Source of the DNA: an uncultured Rhodanobacteraceae bacterium
GTDB taxonomy: Bacteria; Pseudomonadota; Gammaproteobacteria; Xanthomonadales; Rhodanobacteraceae
Direction of reading: 5' to 3'
Assembly: GCA_913053815.1 (NCBI GenBank)
Contig: CAJXGK010000043.1
Span: forward strand, 1 to 10,410
Length of the DNA stretch: 10,410 nt
This document shows positions 9,911 through 10,410 of the stretch, one piece after another. The translations under genes and the position numbers were made by a program. The notes below the pieces were generated by a model. That model was not told where the DNA came from. It saw nothing but the letters and a program-made list of their open reading frames with translations, and did no database searches. The stretch's first letter is position 1. Each line of letters starts with the position of its first letter.

Positions 9911-10027
9911 TTTCAGCCGGGCTTGCTTTATGTCATTGACGTTCCCGGACCTGGAACGAAGAGTGTGCTGGAAAAATCGGAGCCGAAGCGCTAAAACGAC
10001 GGCCCCAAAAACAAACGCCGAGGACCG

Positions 10028-10410
10028 ATGATACAAGGATTCGCCAATCCCACCCGTTTCATGCGACTGAGCGCCCGCGTCATACCTTGGATGGCTTGGT
10101 CGACGGTGGCGTTGATCGGGTCCGGGGTGTATTTAGGTCTTTTCGCCTCTCCCGCAGATTACCAGCAGGGGCAAAGCGTGCGCATCATGTATGTGCATGT
10201 GCCGGCATCCTGGATGGCCATGTTCTGTTATACCTCCATGGCCCTCGCGGCCGCCGTCGGCCTGATCTGGAAGCACCCCTTGGCCGATTTGGCGGCAAAA
10301 GCCACCGCGCCCATCGGGGCCGCCTTTACCTTTCTCGCCCTTCTGACCGGGTCGCTTTGGGGTAAGCCCATGTGGGGAACTTATTGGGTCTGGGACGCCC
10401 GATTGACCTC
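10028..10410 (+). CDS. ccmC: heme transporter CcmC, 5' part, cut by the window end
   Basis: CcmC binds heme at the periplasmic face and delivers it to CcmE in cytochrome c maturation. Only the first 127 residues are in the window. The reading frame is open to the last base and no stop is seen. The ATG at 10028 follows GAGGA. The first membrane segment (about 20-40) is followed by a periplasmic loop carrying IMYVHVPASW, with the conserved heme-ligand histidine at residue 57. Two further hydrophobic stretches lead to the tryptophan-rich WWD heme motif, WGKPMWGTYWVWDARLT (111-127), the hallmark of the CcmC/CcmF/CcsA heme-handling family. Length and order after ccmAB favour CcmC. The rest of the protein, including the second histidine ligand, lies beyond the window. 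Confidence 0.95.
   Translation, partial: MIQGFANPTRFMRLSARVIPWMAWSTVALIGSGVYLGLFASPADYQQGQSVRIMYVHVPASWMAMFCYTSMALAAAVGLIWKHPLADLAAKATAPIGAAFTFLALLTGSLWGKPMWGTYWVWDARLT

Noticed and set aside
9425..10036. Minus-strand open frame of 203 codons opposite ccmB
   Set aside because: It is Gln/Arg/Asp-rich antisense translation of a membrane protein gene, with no support as a gene.

Overview
The window looks like proteobacterial DNA with two different backgrounds joined inside one gene. From base 1 to about 5,200 the sequence is of moderate GC and carries interspersed repeats. It encodes a gammaproteobacterial-type long-chain acyl-CoA ligase (fadD, minus strand) and a secreted S10 serine carboxypeptidase (plus strand). 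From about 5,200 to the right end the DNA is GC-rich with strongly G/C-ending codons. This part has an alphaproteobacterial look: aconitase divergent from the cytochrome c maturation genes ccmA-ccmB-ccmC. The change falls inside the aconitase gene, near the codons for the conserved DHISPAG segment. A second short AT-ending patch sits over the [15 protein letters not shown] segment. The aconitase reading frame stays open throughout, so this is either a real recombinant (mosaic) gene or a co-assembly chimera. The sequence alone cannot decide between these.

Layout. 1-547: noncoding; a perfect 40-bp tandem duplication, each unit hairpin-forming, then copy 1 of a 134-bp repeat. 548-2224 (-): fadD. 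2225-2724: noncoding, with a likely fadD promoter region and copy 2 of the 134-bp repeat, so fadD is bracketed by two direct copies. 2725-4284 (+): S10 peptidase with signal peptide, ended by a strong hairpin. 4539-7205 (-): aconitase, convergent with the peptidase. 7206-7372: short intergenic region with a perfect 15-bp palindrome just upstream of the aconitase ribosome binding site. 7373-7993 (-): membrane-anchored pentapeptide-repeat protein. 7994-8588: about 600 bp without a protein gene, holding a GC-rich 14-bp inverted repeat and then a run of consecutive hairpins closed by a good plus-strand intrinsic terminator, a candidate structured RNA. 8589-9248 ccmA, 9236-9910 ccmB and 10028-end ccmC (cut by the window edge), all plus.

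Function. FadD activates fatty acids for beta-oxidation. The resulting acetyl-CoA enters the TCA cycle, where aconitase acts. CcmABC moves heme and loads it onto CcmE for c-type cytochrome assembly in the periplasm, so the right half serves respiration. The S10 peptidase would degrade peptides outside the cytoplasm. No defence system, CRISPR array, tRNA or rRNA was seen. The most interesting items are the mosaic aconitase, the candidate structured RNA before ccmA, and the paired 134-bp repeats around fadD.
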